From: Roseobacter sinensis
GTDB lineage: Bacteria; Pseudomonadota; Alphaproteobacteria; Rhodobacterales; Rhodobacteraceae
Direction: 5' to 3'
Assembly (NCBI RefSeq): GCF_025755255.1
Contig: NZ_JALIEB010000014.1
Coordinates: 1-64,000, forward strand
Length of the DNA stretch: 64,000 nt
A program made the translations under genes and the position numbers. Shown here piece by piece: positions 53,519-63,891 of this stretch. The notes beneath the pieces are model-generated. The model searched no databases, was not told the DNA's origin, and worked only from the letters and a program-made list of their open reading frames with translations. Numbering within the stretch: the first letter of the stretch is position 1; each line of letters starts with the position of its first letter.

Positions 53519-53935
53519 GACTTTCACGCTTCTCTTTGGAGGCGTCCGCATCTGGCGGCCACCATTCCCGTAAAACTAGAGAAGAGAGCAGCGCGCTGTC
53601 ATAAAACCGTGATGAAAATGCTGTATAGGCAACATGAACGGCAGATGAACGCGCGCGCGGTTGTCCGGTGCCGATGCTGCTGTTCATCTCTCGCAAACCG
53701 CGCGAATGGCGCAGTGGGCCAACAGCTTGAAGCAATGGGCGCCAAGACCTCGTATCTGAACAGATTTTCAGAAGAGAACGCGCGACCTTTGGCCAATCTA
53801 ATCACCGCCCGAGATCCATCCGGACCGGCAGGATAGCCTCGGCACCTGTTTCCAAGTGATCGCGATTGCCCCGACATCTCACGTGCATGGTTGCAGGTGG
53901 TAGATGCTCTCCACGTCAAGACACCAAAGCGCGAC
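53519..53935. other. intergenic region upstream of the glycan operon
   Basis: About 400 bases with no convincing gene. It holds the promoter of the glycan operon (minus) and lies downstream of the protease-nuclease gene. One 15-17-base stretch around 53806 (atcaccgcccgagatcc) resembles another near 35771, which may reflect a small dispersed repeat or chance. Confidence 0.4.
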
Positions 53936-55834
53936 CTAGAAGGCAATCTCGCGATGATGCGTGATCTCGCGCGGCCTGGATTTGATGTTCATGCTTGCGA
54001 GGCGCTCGGCAGATGTGTCGCTCAGCAGTTTTGAGTTTTGCGTGACGTCGGCAGGGCCATAAGCGTCGAATCCCATACCGGTCCGGGTTGCGAGGTCCGG
54101 GACCGAGACCTGAAACAGCTGGAACGGGTCAAGATCGATCCCCTCGATATCGTGCAGCAGGTCGCGCTGCGACAGAACGAAACAGGCAGCCCGGAGCGCG
54201 TCATCCGCGCCACGGTAGGCAATCAGCTTCCAGAAGCTGCGCGGGATCAGCGTATTGCGATAGCTGGGGTCGTCATCGGCAAAAATCGGGCCGGCGATAC
54301 AGGAGATACGGATGCCCTTGGCGCCGGCCTCTTCCAAGATCAGGTCTTCCAACCGACCCCAAATACCACCCCGTTTGGACTGGTTGTAGCTTTCATGCTG
54401 CGGGGCGATGTTGGTGAAGAAGAACGACTCCCGGTTGGCCCGCCGGGCCTCGTCGACCGCGCCCCAGGCCAGATCGGCGCGGCGCGCGATATGTCCGCGG
54501 TCGAGCTTGTTATCGGCATAAAGCGTGTCATCCAGTTGATGCTTCTCTGCAATTCGATCGTCCAGCCGAAAGTCGTGGCGACCAAGCTGCACCTTCCGCG
54601 CCGCATCCGTGTTCCAGGCAACGAAGCGCGCCAAGCGCCGCTCCGCGCTCAGGCAGACTGAAAAATGCGTGTAGGGGATCGTCTGCGCCCTGCCGAAATT
54701 CACCGCATCACGCTTGAGCGCCAGAGAGAGCTCCGGCATCGGTGCCGGCCGGCCGAGGAATTCAGCGTCATAGCCACGCCGGGTCTCCTGCGTCGTGGCG
54801 CTGCCTTGCGCGGTGGTGGCGTTCGGCGGGGTCAGTTTGAATCGAAGCTTGCTCTGGATTGAGCGGGGGTAGCAGGCCAGCGCATGTTCATCTGCGCTGT
54901 TGCCGCTCTCGCCCGCGAAATGCAGACCAGCAAAGACGTCGGTTGCGCTTTCGCCATCCGAGATGATCCAGACGGAGCCCGAGTCGCCACCCATGCTGAT
55001 CTCTCCGTCCACCGCCGGACGGTCCGGGTTCGGCCCGATCTCGAAGCACCCGATGTTCTGACTGCCTGCCGTCTCTCCAAAGTCGATCTGAACAATGACA
55101 TCCGTGCGTCGGACGACGCCATAGGTGGTCGCGGTCGTGCGTCCGGTCTTCACGACCGTATCGCCCAGCTCCACCTCGGCCATCTGCGCCGGAGCCGTGT
55201 CGAGACCGTGGATTGCGCGTTCAAAGTCGCGGTCTTCGATCCGTGCGAGGGCACAGTCTCCGGCGATGCCGAGGTGGCTGCGCAACAGCGTGCCGCAGGT
55301 GTTGGCCGCTATGTTATTGTCGTCGAACGGGCCTGGCTGGACGACCTTGTCGCCGATCTGCCCCGTCTCTCCATGCAGGACGTGCCAATTCGACAGGATG
55401 CAGGCTGCGCCGGTCTCATCGTCGAAGACGATCGCGCCAAGGGTGCCCGCTGTGCCATCCGGGTGGCTGACACTCGCACCCGGCACCAGTGGGTCCAACC
55501 GCGTTTTCAGCACAGAGGCCTGCTCATGTTCGACAATCCGGTAGGACGGGCTGTATCCTCGCTGAATGACATCCGTCGGCACAGACAGACCGTTCGTGTC
55601 GATGCGTTCCGGGATCAGCTGCGAGCCGAGGCTTTCCAGCGCGGAGGCCTCGACCTTTTCCCGCACGGTAAAGACAATGCTCAGAGCACCATCCCCATTC
55701 TTGTGCCCAATGCCGATGGAGGTGATGTTGGGATCTTTCAGATAGCGCGCGCCTTCCGAGCGAACAAAGCGCCGCAGATCGCTCATGAGCTTCTGAGTTT
55801 CAGACATCTTTGATGTGCTTCGCTTCTTGGTCAT
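53936..55834 (-). CDS. trypsin-like protease fused to a DNA/RNA non-specific endonuclease
   Basis: A 632-residue two-domain hydrolase. Residues about 35-330 resemble Nal1-like/trypsin-fold peptidases with a complete triad: His151 in LSNWHVL, Asp193 in AGDCALARI and Ser285 in GGDSGSVW. Residues about 375-610 are a NUC1/NucA endonuclease: DRGH at 445-448 with His448 as base, TNIAPQHESYN (metal Asn484) and GRLEDLI (Glu496). A Gln/Ala linker (TTAQGSATTQETRR) joins them. No signal peptide, membrane segment or immunity gene is seen. Both catalytic sets are intact, so it may be a stress-activated killer, a defence effector or a secreted enzyme exported by another route. It stands alone, 37 bases from the next gene. 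Confidence 0.9.
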   Translation of the reverse strand: MTKKRSTSKMSETQKLMSDLRRFVRSEGARYLKDPNITSIGIGHKNGDGALSIVFTVREKVEASALESLGSQLIPERIDTNGLSVPTDVIQRGYSPSYRIVEHEQASVLKTRLDPLVPGASVSHPDGTAGTLGAIVFDDETGAACILSNWHVLHGETGQIGDKVVQPGPFDDNNIAANTCGTLLRSHLGIAGDCALARIEDRDFERAIHGLDTAPAQMAEVELGDTVVKTGRTTATTYGVVRRTDVIVQIDFGETAGSQNIGCFEIGPNPDRPAVDGEISMGGDSGSVWIISDGESATDVFAGLHFAGESGNSADEHALACYPRSIQSKLRFKLTPPNATTAQGSATTQETRRGYDAEFLGRPAPMPELSLALKRDAVNFGRAQTIPYTHFSVCLSAERRLARFVAWNTDAARKVQLGRHDFRLDDRIAEKHQLDDTLYADNKLDRGHIARRADLAWGAVDEARRANRESFFFTNIAPQHESYNQSKRGGIWGRLEDLILEEAGAKGIRISCIAGPIFADDDPSYRNTLIPRSFWKLIAYRGADDALRAACFVLSQRDLLHDIEGIDLDPFQLFQVSVPDLATRTGMGFDAYGPADVTQNSKLLSDTSAERLASMNIKSRPREITHHREIAF

Positions 55835-55872
55835 GAGGGTCTCTCCGATGCGAGGGGTCCGAGTGGCCGGAC

Positions 55873-57033
55873 CTAGGGGCGATGCGTGGTGGCATCCGCC
55901 ATCAATGACTTGGCAATCCGGCCCAGTTCGTAGTCGGGGATTGAGCCGGACTGCTCCGCGGCGCGCATGACATGTCGGTACAAGGTGTGCTGATCGACGT
56001 TCCTCGGGCGCATGTTCATCTTGTCGAGCCGGTCGAGAATTCCCGAGATGCCGCTGTGCCGCCCGATGGCGAATTCGATGCTGCGGCCGATTGTTTCGGG
56101 CGAGAACACGTCATCCATGACCGTCTTCGGAATCGATTGGTGAATGCCTGTTTCAACCAGAAAACTGATATCCCCGACCAAGGGCTTGTTCGGAGAGAAG
56201 CGCATGCCCGTCATGTCGACAAAGGCCTGGACGACATCTGCAAGCATTTCCGTTCGGCACCCGTTGGAAAACCGCGGATCGTCCGCTTCGAAATAGGCGG
56301 CATAGGCCAACACCTGCTCCAGAGCGGTGTTGCCGCCGCCATCACCGGTATTGCCGATGGTCACTTCGACCTGCGTTGCCCCTGCCCGCACGCCAGCGAC
56401 CGAATTTGCGAGACTGAGACCAAGCAGGTTGTGACAGTGGACCCCCAGAGTGGTCTCAGGTGGCAGAGCCGATCTGATCCGGCGCACCAGATCGCCAAAC
56501 CTCTGTGGTTCCATTGTGCTCAGCGTATCGGCCACCACGATCTGCGTGGCGCCCGCCGCCGCGGCGGCGGCGCTGAGGTCCATGAGAAACGCGGGATCGC
56601 GGTTGCCCGCGCATACCAGATAATACTGCGCTTCCGGAAAGTAGGTTCGCGCCTCATTCATGAGATCAACGGACCGATCAATGGTCTTGCTGCGAGCGCG
56701 ATTGTCGCGGTCAGCCGAGGGTGACAGCAAATCGAAGGGGCGCGCCGACGTCGCGATTCGCGAGCGGTGTTCGGCGCCGCGCAGCGCCTCGAACGCACGT
56801 CGGATATCCTTCTTGATGGGACGTGACAGCACGCTCAGCCTGACCGCATCGGTCTGATCGACGACCCGTTTGACCCCTTCCAAATCAACGTCCGAGGCTG
56901 CGGGAAAGCCCGCATCGATGATATCCACGCCCAGTGTTTCGAGCTTTCTGCCCATGTCGCCTTTCTGCTTGGCCGTGAAGTGCAGGAACGCTTGCTGCTC
57001 GCCGTCTCGCAAGGTCGTCTCGAAGATTTCCAT
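55873..57033 (-). CDS. LeuA/homocitrate synthase-like (HMGL-family) enzyme
   Basis: A 386-residue enzyme of the DRE-TIM metallolyase family: MEIFETTLRDGEQQ is the DRE-type metal motif (R-D-G-E-Q), IIDAGFPAASDVD follows, GVHCHNLLGLSLANSVAGVRAGATQVEVTIGNTGDGGGN is the second metal/substrate motif with HCHN and the GN-G-G-A-like loop. It lacks the LeuA regulatory domain, so a homocitrate- or citramalate-like acyl transfer is possible. The start MEIFETT follows AAGGACG; an upstream open frame to 57219 is a shadow. Substrate unknown. Orphan gene near the protease-nuclease gene. Confidence 0.86.
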   Translation of the reverse strand: MEIFETTLRDGEQQAFLHFTAKQKGDMGRKLETLGVDIIDAGFPAASDVDLEGVKRVVDQTDAVRLSVLSRPIKKDIRRAFEALRGAEHRSRIATSARPFDLLSPSADRDNRARSKTIDRSVDLMNEARTYFPEAQYYLVCAGNRDPAFLMDLSAAAAAAGATQIVVADTLSTMEPQRFGDLVRRIRSALPPETTLGVHCHNLLGLSLANSVAGVRAGATQVEVTIGNTGDGGGNTALEQVLAYAAYFEADDPRFSNGCRTEMLADVVQAFVDMTGMRFSPNKPLVGDISFLVETGIHQSIPKTVMDDVFSPETIGRSIEFAIGRHSGISGILDRLDKMNMRPRNVDQHTLYRHVMRAAEQSGSIPDYELGRIAKSLMADATTHRP

Positions 57034-57633
57034 GGTCTCACGTCCTTTCGTTCGGGCGTCAACTGCGCACCTCGGGAGTGACGGATCACTCTGCGTCGCG
57101 ATATGGGTGGCAGCGAACGCCTTTGGTCCTGACGCAGTGGCAGCTTGGCCGAAAGCAGCCGGCCTGCGCTCCTCTGCTATTTCTCGTGCTGCGGACGTAG
57201 GGGCCGGGTCAATGCGCAAGAAGGTGAGAAGATTTTTCTTAACGCGGAATTCATTGCGCGTTCATTTGCCGTTTATTGGACTGTCAGGAGGTCGGCCAAA
57301 ATCCCCCGCCAGCCTTCGAAAGCAGCAGTTTTCTGCTTGCTGTGTGGCTGTCGCGATGGCGCGTCCGACAACGTGCTTTCCGAGCGGAGTCGGACCTGTT
57401 GGGCCGCTGCACGTCACGAAGCCAAAACAACGGATCAGACGTATTGCGCCTGGGGTTGGACGACAGCGGTGCATTGCAAAACCGAGTGACCTTGCCCGCG
57501 CTCGACGAGACATATGCGCAAGATTAGGGGCTCAGAACCGGGAGATAAGGCAGGCTCAGCGGGTTGTCACCGATGGTTTCAACCAAGTTAACCCTCCTAA
57601 CGTCTTCAGAGGTGGGCAGATCTTTCTTGCGCC
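57034..57633. other. 600-base region without a supported gene
   Basis: No gene could be supported. Frames of 80-115 codons on both strands (57145-57489 plus, 57262-57513 minus) lack motifs and ribosome-binding sites. The region lies immediately downstream of the broken NapC-type gene; a partner gene may have been lost here, but I cannot identify remnants. Confidence 0.35.
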
Positions 57634-58373
57634 TCATTCAGTATCCTTCATCGGGAGGAAACCGCGCAGTTGCGCGATGGGCTCCCCTCCCGCGCGGAGC
57701 GATGCCGGATGGCCTGCCATGAAGTCGTCGGCGATCTTCCGATACTGCTCAAGATGCCTGGCGGGCAGCGAATGCGCGACACCCTGATGGCAATCAATGC
57801 AACTCAGCCCGTGATCGAGCGCGCGCTTATGCTCGCCAGCCGCGCGGGTCTTTTGCAAGCTGGGATCCATGTATTCGAACGCATGGCAATTGCGGCACTC
57901 GCGGCTGTCGGAGGCATTCATCTTGCGCCAGACGGCGGTGGCCATGGTCAGGCGATGCGCGTCGTAGGCGGCAAGCGCTGCAATGGTACCGGCACTCTCG
58001 TGGTCGCCGTCTTTCACGGTCATGATCTCGACCTTCATCTTGTGGTTCTATTCCTTAAGCCGATGGCAATCGGAACAGACAGCGCGCACGTCGGAGTGGT
58101 TGTTGTCGTGGATCCTCTCGCAGTATTCGTCCAGGCTGGTTTCCATGGCATGGCACGACACGCAGTAGTCCTCGCTCTTCGTGATCTCCAGCGGCCATGG
58201 AACCCACCCCAGGACAAGATCCCCGCACCGAAGCCTGCAAAACGCGCAAAGCCCAGACTGAGGACGGGGATCGGGCTCCAAAACCAGTCTCAGAGGCGAA
58301 GGATGAAGTTGCAGCGGTTTTGAGGGTCGGTCTGCTCTGCGATCTCAAGTCTCCTGGCGCGCGGTCTGTTCAT
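57634..58373 (-). pseudogene. broken NapC/NirT-type tetraheme cytochrome c gene
   Basis: Reading from an ATG at 58373, the peptide matches the NapC/NirT/TorC family but in several frames. First part: an N-terminus then FWSPIPVLSLGFARFAGFGAGILSWGGFH, the single membrane helix. It is interrupted by an in-frame TGA just before DWFW (a CGA-like position), then by a frameshift around 58190-58215, after which KSEDYCVSCHAMETSLDEYC and VCSDCH follow. A TAG at 58048-58050 stands where Trp (TGG) is expected in RLKE-W-NHK, and beyond it lie CRNCH and CIDCH. All four heme motifs survive, so decay is recent. In function the family passes quinol electrons to periplasmic reductases; it lies just after the Tat-exported reductase gene on the same strand. 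Confidence 0.82.
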
Positions 58374-58390
58374 TTTGCAGTGGCGGACGA

Positions 58391-59584
<1,194 letters not shown>

Positions 59585-60151
59585 TCAGCTGCCGGGTGTG
59601 TTGCGGACGAAGCTGTTGCCGCGTTCCGCAGTGGCGAAAAAGCTCATGGCATCCACGCGCCAGCCGTCTTCGGTGCGGGTGAAGCTGTGCTCATAGGTGC
59701 CCCAGACTTCCCAGAGCGCGTCACCGCCGTTCTCGGGCAAGGCGCCGCGATCCATGCGGTTCCAGGCATAGCCATGGCTGACCATGGTGGCTGCATCCTC
59801 GCTCTCGAAGGTGATGCGATGGTTGCCGCGCAGGTGGAACGAGGCCTTCTCCGCGGTCAGGTTTGCCGACCAGCCGTCGATCAGCGCATCCGCAGGGATC
59901 GTCGCCGGCGCGCCACCTGCCAGTGAGGTGAAGTCTATGCGGATCTCGTCGGTGAAGAAGCTGCGCGCAAGCGCCCAGTCCTTGGCATCGACGGCGGCAT
60001 CAATGGCATCGGCGATGCGGATCATCTCGGCATGGGCAACAAGTGTGTCGACCGTGACCGGCGTTCCGGCTGTGGTCTCAGCGGGTGCCGGCGCGCTCAT
60101 TGCAAGGGCAACGGCAGTGCTGGCGAGGGCGACTTTGAGTGTCCGTGTCAT
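59585..60151 (-). CDS. secreted SnoaL/NTF2-like protein
   Basis: A 188-residue protein: Sec signal MTRTLKVALASTAVALAMSAPAPA, then a cone-shaped NTF2/SnoaL fold (DAIDAAVDAKDWALARSFFTDEIRIDFTSL ... RTEDGWRVDAMSFFATAERG) as in SnoaL-like_4 proteins. Probably an isomerase, binding or hydrolytic partner for the exported reductase that follows 51 bases downstream. Start ATG at 60151 after GGAGAC; a frame to 60196 is a longer alternative. Confidence 0.85.
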   Translation of the reverse strand: MTRTLKVALASTAVALAMSAPAPAETTAGTPVTVDTLVAHAEMIRIADAIDAAVDAKDWALARSFFTDEIRIDFTSLAGGAPATIPADALIDGWSANLTAEKASFHLRGNHRITFESEDAATMVSHGYAWNRMDRGALPENGGDALWEVWGTYEHSFTRTEDGWRVDAMSFFATAERGNSFVRNTPGS

Positions 60152-60235
60152 GTCTTGTCTCCGTCGTTGCGTGTTTCGATGGGATAGACATGGCAATCAG
60201 ATTGGATAATTAAAAAGTCTGTTTAGGCATGAAAT

Positions 60236-61132
60236 CTATAACTTTTCAGCATCTAATTTAAGAACAGTGTCGACCAGCAGCTGCGTCAGGCTGCCCCGCG
60301 TGCTTTGTGTAAGAAACAGGAACTCGAGGGGCACCGACAGCCCGTCCACCTCGCGGAACTGCACCCGGCGCGGTGGGCGCTGCATGTTGGCGGAATTGAC
60401 AAAGGCACAGCCGACGCCGGCAGACACAAGGCTCAGCATCGTGGTCTCGTCAACCGCTTCCTGCACGATCTGCGGCGCGAACCCGATATCGGCGAGCGCA
60501 CCGAACAGCCTATCATGGTAGGCCGGGGCGACGCTTCTGGGAAAGGTGACGATCGGCAGACCATCGATGTCTTCGAAGGACAGCGGCCCCTCCCGGTCGA
60601 AGACCAGATCGACGGAAGCGGCGAGCACCACGTCATCGATGCGCAGCGGGTGCACGGCCAGCGCGTCCTCGAGAATATTGTCCTGCCGATAAACGAAGGC
60701 CGCATCGATCTCGCCGGCCAGAAGCGCATCGATCTGCTCAACCGAACTCATGGGCCGAATGTCGAGCCGTATCCCGTCATGCTGTCGCTTGAAGCGACTG
60801 AGTGTCAGCGGCACGTGACCCGCCCAGGAGGCGCTTTCCAAAAGACCAACACGGATGGTGCCAGCTTCACCCTTGGCAATGCGGCGGGCCGCCTCCGCGG
60901 CGTCCTCCGTTTCTCTCAGAATGCCCCGTGCACGCTCCGCGAAAGCGCGCCCGGCATCGGTCAGGACCACCCGGCGTCCTTCTCGCGACAAGAGGTCGAA
61001 GCCAAGTTCGAGCTCCAGATCTCTGATCTGACGCGATACGGCGGGTTGTGCGATGTGCAGACGCTCCGCAGCATGGCTGATCCCACTGTGCTCGGCAACG
61101 GCCACGAAGTAGCGCAAGTGGCGAAGCTCCAA
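60236..61132 (-). CDS. LysR family transcriptional regulator
   Basis: A 298-residue LysR: LELRHLRYFVAVAEHSGISHAAERLHIAQPAVSRQIRDLELELGFDLLSREGRRVVLTDAGRAF is a strong helix-turn-helix, followed by a periplasmic-binding-like effector domain. The start is set at TTG 61132 (GGAGG seven bases upstream, MELRHLRYF by family); ATG at 61150 is the longer choice. It is upstream of the NTF2/reductase genes on the same strand and divergent from the DMT exporter and SDR, both plausible targets. Confidence 0.93.
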   Translation of the reverse strand: MELRHLRYFVAVAEHSGISHAAERLHIAQPAVSRQIRDLELELGFDLLSREGRRVVLTDAGRAFAERARGILRETEDAAEAARRIAKGEAGTIRVGLLESASWAGHVPLTLSRFKRQHDGIRLDIRPMSSVEQIDALLAGEIDAAFVYRQDNILEDALAVHPLRIDDVVLAASVDLVFDREGPLSFEDIDGLPIVTFPRSVAPAYHDRLFGALADIGFAPQIVQEAVDETTMLSLVSAGVGCAFVNSANMQRPPRRVQFREVDGLSVPLEFLFLTQSTRGSLTQLLVDTVLKLDAEKL

Positions 61133-61235
61133 TACATAACCCTCCGGCATGAGAACGATCAGGTCATAGCATTGGAAAGTATCAAATCAAAACGACATCT
61201 TGGTTTGTGCAGATACCGCGGGGAGGACCGATCCA

Positions 61236-62159
61236 ATGCCCAGCACAACGACATCACCAGTTTCCGGGGTGGCCCTCGGCACTTTGACCGTGTTGTGCTG
61301 GGCCGGTTACAATGTTGCAGCGAAAGCGGGGATCGACGCCGGGCTGTCTCCGGCCGCGCTGAGTTTTCTGCGTTACCTCACACCCGGCCTCGTCGCGGTG
61401 CCGCTGTGGGTCTGGCAGCGGCGACGGTGGGAGAGCACTGGTCTACCCTTCATCCGCCTTATTGCGCTCGCAATCCTCGGGGGCCCCCTCTTCGGATTGA
61501 TCGCGGTTGCCGGATACCAATTCGCGCCGCTGTCTTACGGGCTGCTCTTTGCGCCCGTTGCGGTCTTCATGACCGGATTGCTCTGGGGCGGGATTCTGCT
61601 GAATGAACCGATCACCGCCCCCCGCATTTTCGGGGCCATCGTGATGTTCGGTGGCCTCGCGCTTGTTGTCGGCGTTCATAGGGGCGGGCTCGGGCCCCAA
61701 TGGCCCATCGGCATAGCGCTCTTCGTGATGGCGGGCTGCATGTGGGGCAGTTACACCGCATTGGTCAGATACTGGCGCATCCCGACGCTGGAAGGGACCG
61801 CTGCTGTCGCGTCGCTCGGCGCTGTCATCGCAGCTATTGCGCTTGGTCCCTGGGCCGTGGTGTCATTTGGAGAAGCGGAGGCCTCAATGCTTCTGACGCA
61901 GATCATCATGCAGGGGTTGGTGGGCGGCGTCCTGAGCGTCGTTGCGCTGATCGCGCTGCTGCGACGCGTGCCGGCCCAGATCGCGGCGATGCTGCCGACC
62001 TTCACACCGGCAGTCGCGCTGTTCATCGCCTGGGCCGCGCTTGGCACCAGACCGCAACCGGCCGAGCTTGTTGGTGCGGCCATCATCTTTGCTGGCTTCA
62101 TGCTCGCGACCAGACCGGAGCTATGCACGCCCCCATTCATGAGACGGAGCACACCATGA
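61236..62159 (+). CDS. DMT-superfamily EamA-type transporter
   Basis: A 307-residue membrane protein with two EamA repeats of five transmembrane helices each (ten in total), as in RhaT/YdcZ-type exporters of amino acids or metabolites. The start (ATG at 61236 after GGGAGG) gives the first helix VALGTLTVLCWAGYN. It overlaps the SDR gene by four bases, so both are one operon controlled, probably, by the LysR next door. Confidence 0.93.
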   Translation: MPSTTTSPVSGVALGTLTVLCWAGYNVAAKAGIDAGLSPAALSFLRYLTPGLVAVPLWVWQRRRWESTGLPFIRLIALAILGGPLFGLIAVAGYQFAPLSYGLLFAPVAVFMTGLLWGGILLNEPITAPRIFGAIVMFGGLALVVGVHRGGLGPQWPIGIALFVMAGCMWGSYTALVRYWRIPTLEGTAAVASLGAVIAAIALGPWAVVSFGEAEASMLLTQIIMQGLVGGVLSVVALIALLRRVPAQIAAMLPTFTPAVALFIAWAALGTRPQPAELVGAAIIFAGFMLATRPELCTPPFMRRSTP

Positions 62160-62851
62160 GCAAACAAAGAAGACTGGCCCTCGTCACGGGTGCGAACCGG
62201 GGCATCGGCAAGGAGGTGGCGCGGCAGCTTGCGTCCGAGCATGACCTCCACACGCTCGTCGGATCGCGCGACCTTGCGAAAGGAGACGCCGCCGCAGCCG
62301 AGATCGGGCATGGCGCTGAGGCGATCCAGTTGGACGTGGCCGACGATGCCTCCGTGGCGAAAGCGTTCGATGAGATCGAGCAGCGTTTCGGCAGGCTCGA
62401 CGTTCTGGTGAACAATGCGGGCGTCGACTACGACACCGACCAACGCGCAAGCTCCGCCGATCTCGGCAGAGTTCGCCAGACCTTCGCGACCAACCTCTTT
62501 GGCGCCTGGGCGGCCGCCCTCGCAGCGATCCCGCTTCTGCGTCGCGGCAGGTCGGCCCGCATCGTCAACGTCTCGTCAGGATCCGGATCCCTGAGCGACA
62601 TGGGCGGCGGAACGCCCGGCTACGGGGTCTCGAAGGCGGCCTTGAATGCGTTGACGTTGAAACTCGCCGATGAGTTGCGGCGCGACCACATTCTCGTCAA
62701 CGCGGTCTGCCCGGGTTGGGTGGCGACCGATATGGGTGGCGGCGGTCGGCCGATCCCGGAGGGTGCGCGCGGCGTGGTTTGGGCGGCGACACTGCCGGAT
62801 GACGGACCGACCGGGGGTTTCTACAGAGATGGCAAGCGCATTGCGTGGTGA
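62156..62851 (+). CDS. short-chain dehydrogenase/reductase
   Basis: A 231-residue classical SDR: VTGANRGIGKEVA (TGxxxGIG), LDVADDASV, LVNNAGVD (NNAG), RIVNVSSGSGS with the catalytic Ser, YGVSKAALNAL (YxxxK) and CPGWVATDMGG. NADP(H)-dependent, cytoplasmic, substrate unknown. Fused by ATGA overlap to the EamA gene. Confidence 0.93.
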   Translation: MSKQRRLALVTGANRGIGKEVARQLASEHDLHTLVGSRDLAKGDAAAAEIGHGAEAIQLDVADDASVAKAFDEIEQRFGRLDVLVNNAGVDYDTDQRASSADLGRVRQTFATNLFGAWAAALAAIPLLRRGRSARIVNVSSGSGSLSDMGGGTPGYGVSKAALNALTLKLADELRRDHILVNAVCPGWVATDMGGGGRPIPEGARGVVWAATLPDDGPTGGFYRDGKRIAW

Positions 62852-63123
62852 AACAGAGCCGAAACCCCCAGACATCAGCTCAGACAATGCAAGCAAGGAT
62901 GCCCCAACGCAGTGTCAGCGGCGCGTCCGGCAGCCATATGTGCGGCTCATATGATGCCGCTGCGCGCCTGAGCGGAGGGCTTGGAAGACGGTGGTCGCCC
63001 GGCGGATTACGAGACGTCGACTGACACAGGGCTCACCCAAAGGCGCGACGACGACCCCAAGACCATTGACCCGCGTGTAAATCGAAACAGGTCAGGCACA
63101 GGAGCGGACTGTCGGGGGGTCAA
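62852..63123. other. intergenic region before the beta-propeller gene
   Basis: 272 bases without a gene; the first part is the 3' end of the SDR unit and the last carries the promoter and weak ribosome-binding site of the secreted propeller gene. No hairpin was found. Confidence 0.4.
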
Positions 63124-63891
63124 ATGCGCAGAAGGTTCACATGTGCCGCAGCGATGGTTGTCGCGATGCCTGCGACCGCCCTGGATCTGCAGGAAACGGG
63201 CCGATACGACCTCAACCGCCCCGCCAGCCTGGATTATGATCCGACCTTCTGCGGCCTCTGGATCGCCAACGAGGGACCCGAGGCTGTGCTGGTCACGCTG
63301 CAGGGCGAAGAGCTCAGGCGTGTGAGCAGTGATCTGTCCCGCATCAAGGCGATTTCGCTGGAAGGCGATCACCTGCTTGTGGCCGACGGGTTTGGCCAGA
63401 TGCAACGGTTGACGAAAGACGGCGAAGTCATGGAGCCGCCTTTCGATCTGGACGGCGGGTATGCGGATACCGAAGGCATCGCGATTGCCGCGAGTGGCGA
63501 CATCGTCACCGTCGAGGACGATCCCGAGCGCCTGTCCTGGTTCAGCCCGGCCGGTGAGCTGAAAACCCAGATTGACACGATGGATCTGTCCCCGCCGCTG
63601 AGCGAGGCGCAGGGGATCGCGATTGACCCGCGCACGGGCCACCTGCTGATCGTTGACGATTGGGAAGGGTCCAACAGCCTCTACGAGTTCACCTCGACGG
63701 GTGAGCTGCTCGCCCAGGCGAGTTTGCTGGAATATGGCACTGACCCGGAGGGCATCGCTATACGGCCCGGCTCCGATCAGCTGTTCATCGCATTTGACGG
63801 TGGGGCGCAGATCGTGACATTCGATTACACGCCCACCCTGCCGCCCGGTGCCGCGCCGTTGCCGCCTGGCGCCGACTGCATGATGTTTTGA
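63124..63891 (+). CDS. secreted beta-propeller protein (SdiA-regulated/NHL-like)
   Basis: A 255-residue protein with a Sec signal (MRRRFTCAAAMVVAMPATA) and repeats of the SdiA-regulated/esterase-like phytase propeller: ISLEGDHLLVADGFGQMQRLTKDGEV, TEGIAIAASGDIVTVEDDPERLSWFS, GIAIDPRTGHLLIVDDWEGSNSLYEF and DPEGIAIRPGSDQLFIAFDGGAQIVTF. About five or six blades. No catalytic residues assigned; a calcium-type Asp/Glu pattern is visible. It ends with a Pro-rich tail with a Cys. Confidence 0.88.
   Translation: MRRRFTCAAAMVVAMPATALDLQETGRYDLNRPASLDYDPTFCGLWIANEGPEAVLVTLQGEELRRVSSDLSRIKAISLEGDHLLVADGFGQMQRLTKDGEVMEPPFDLDGGYADTEGIAIAASGDIVTVEDDPERLSWFSPAGELKTQIDTMDLSPPLSEAQGIAIDPRTGHLLIVDDWEGSNSLYEFTSTGELLAQASLLEYGTDPEGIAIRPGSDQLFIAFDGGAQIVTFDYTPTLPPGAAPLPPGADCMMF

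Noticed and set aside
53806-53822. Possible dispersed repeat, atcaccgcccgagatcc, similar to a stretch near 35771
   Set aside because: Only about 17 bases with a mismatch; not enough to call a repeat without a genome-wide count.
57145-57489. 115-codon plus-strand frame in the gap after the broken cytochrome gene
   Set aside because: No ribosome-binding site, no motif and unlike any partner of NapC; kept as non-coding.
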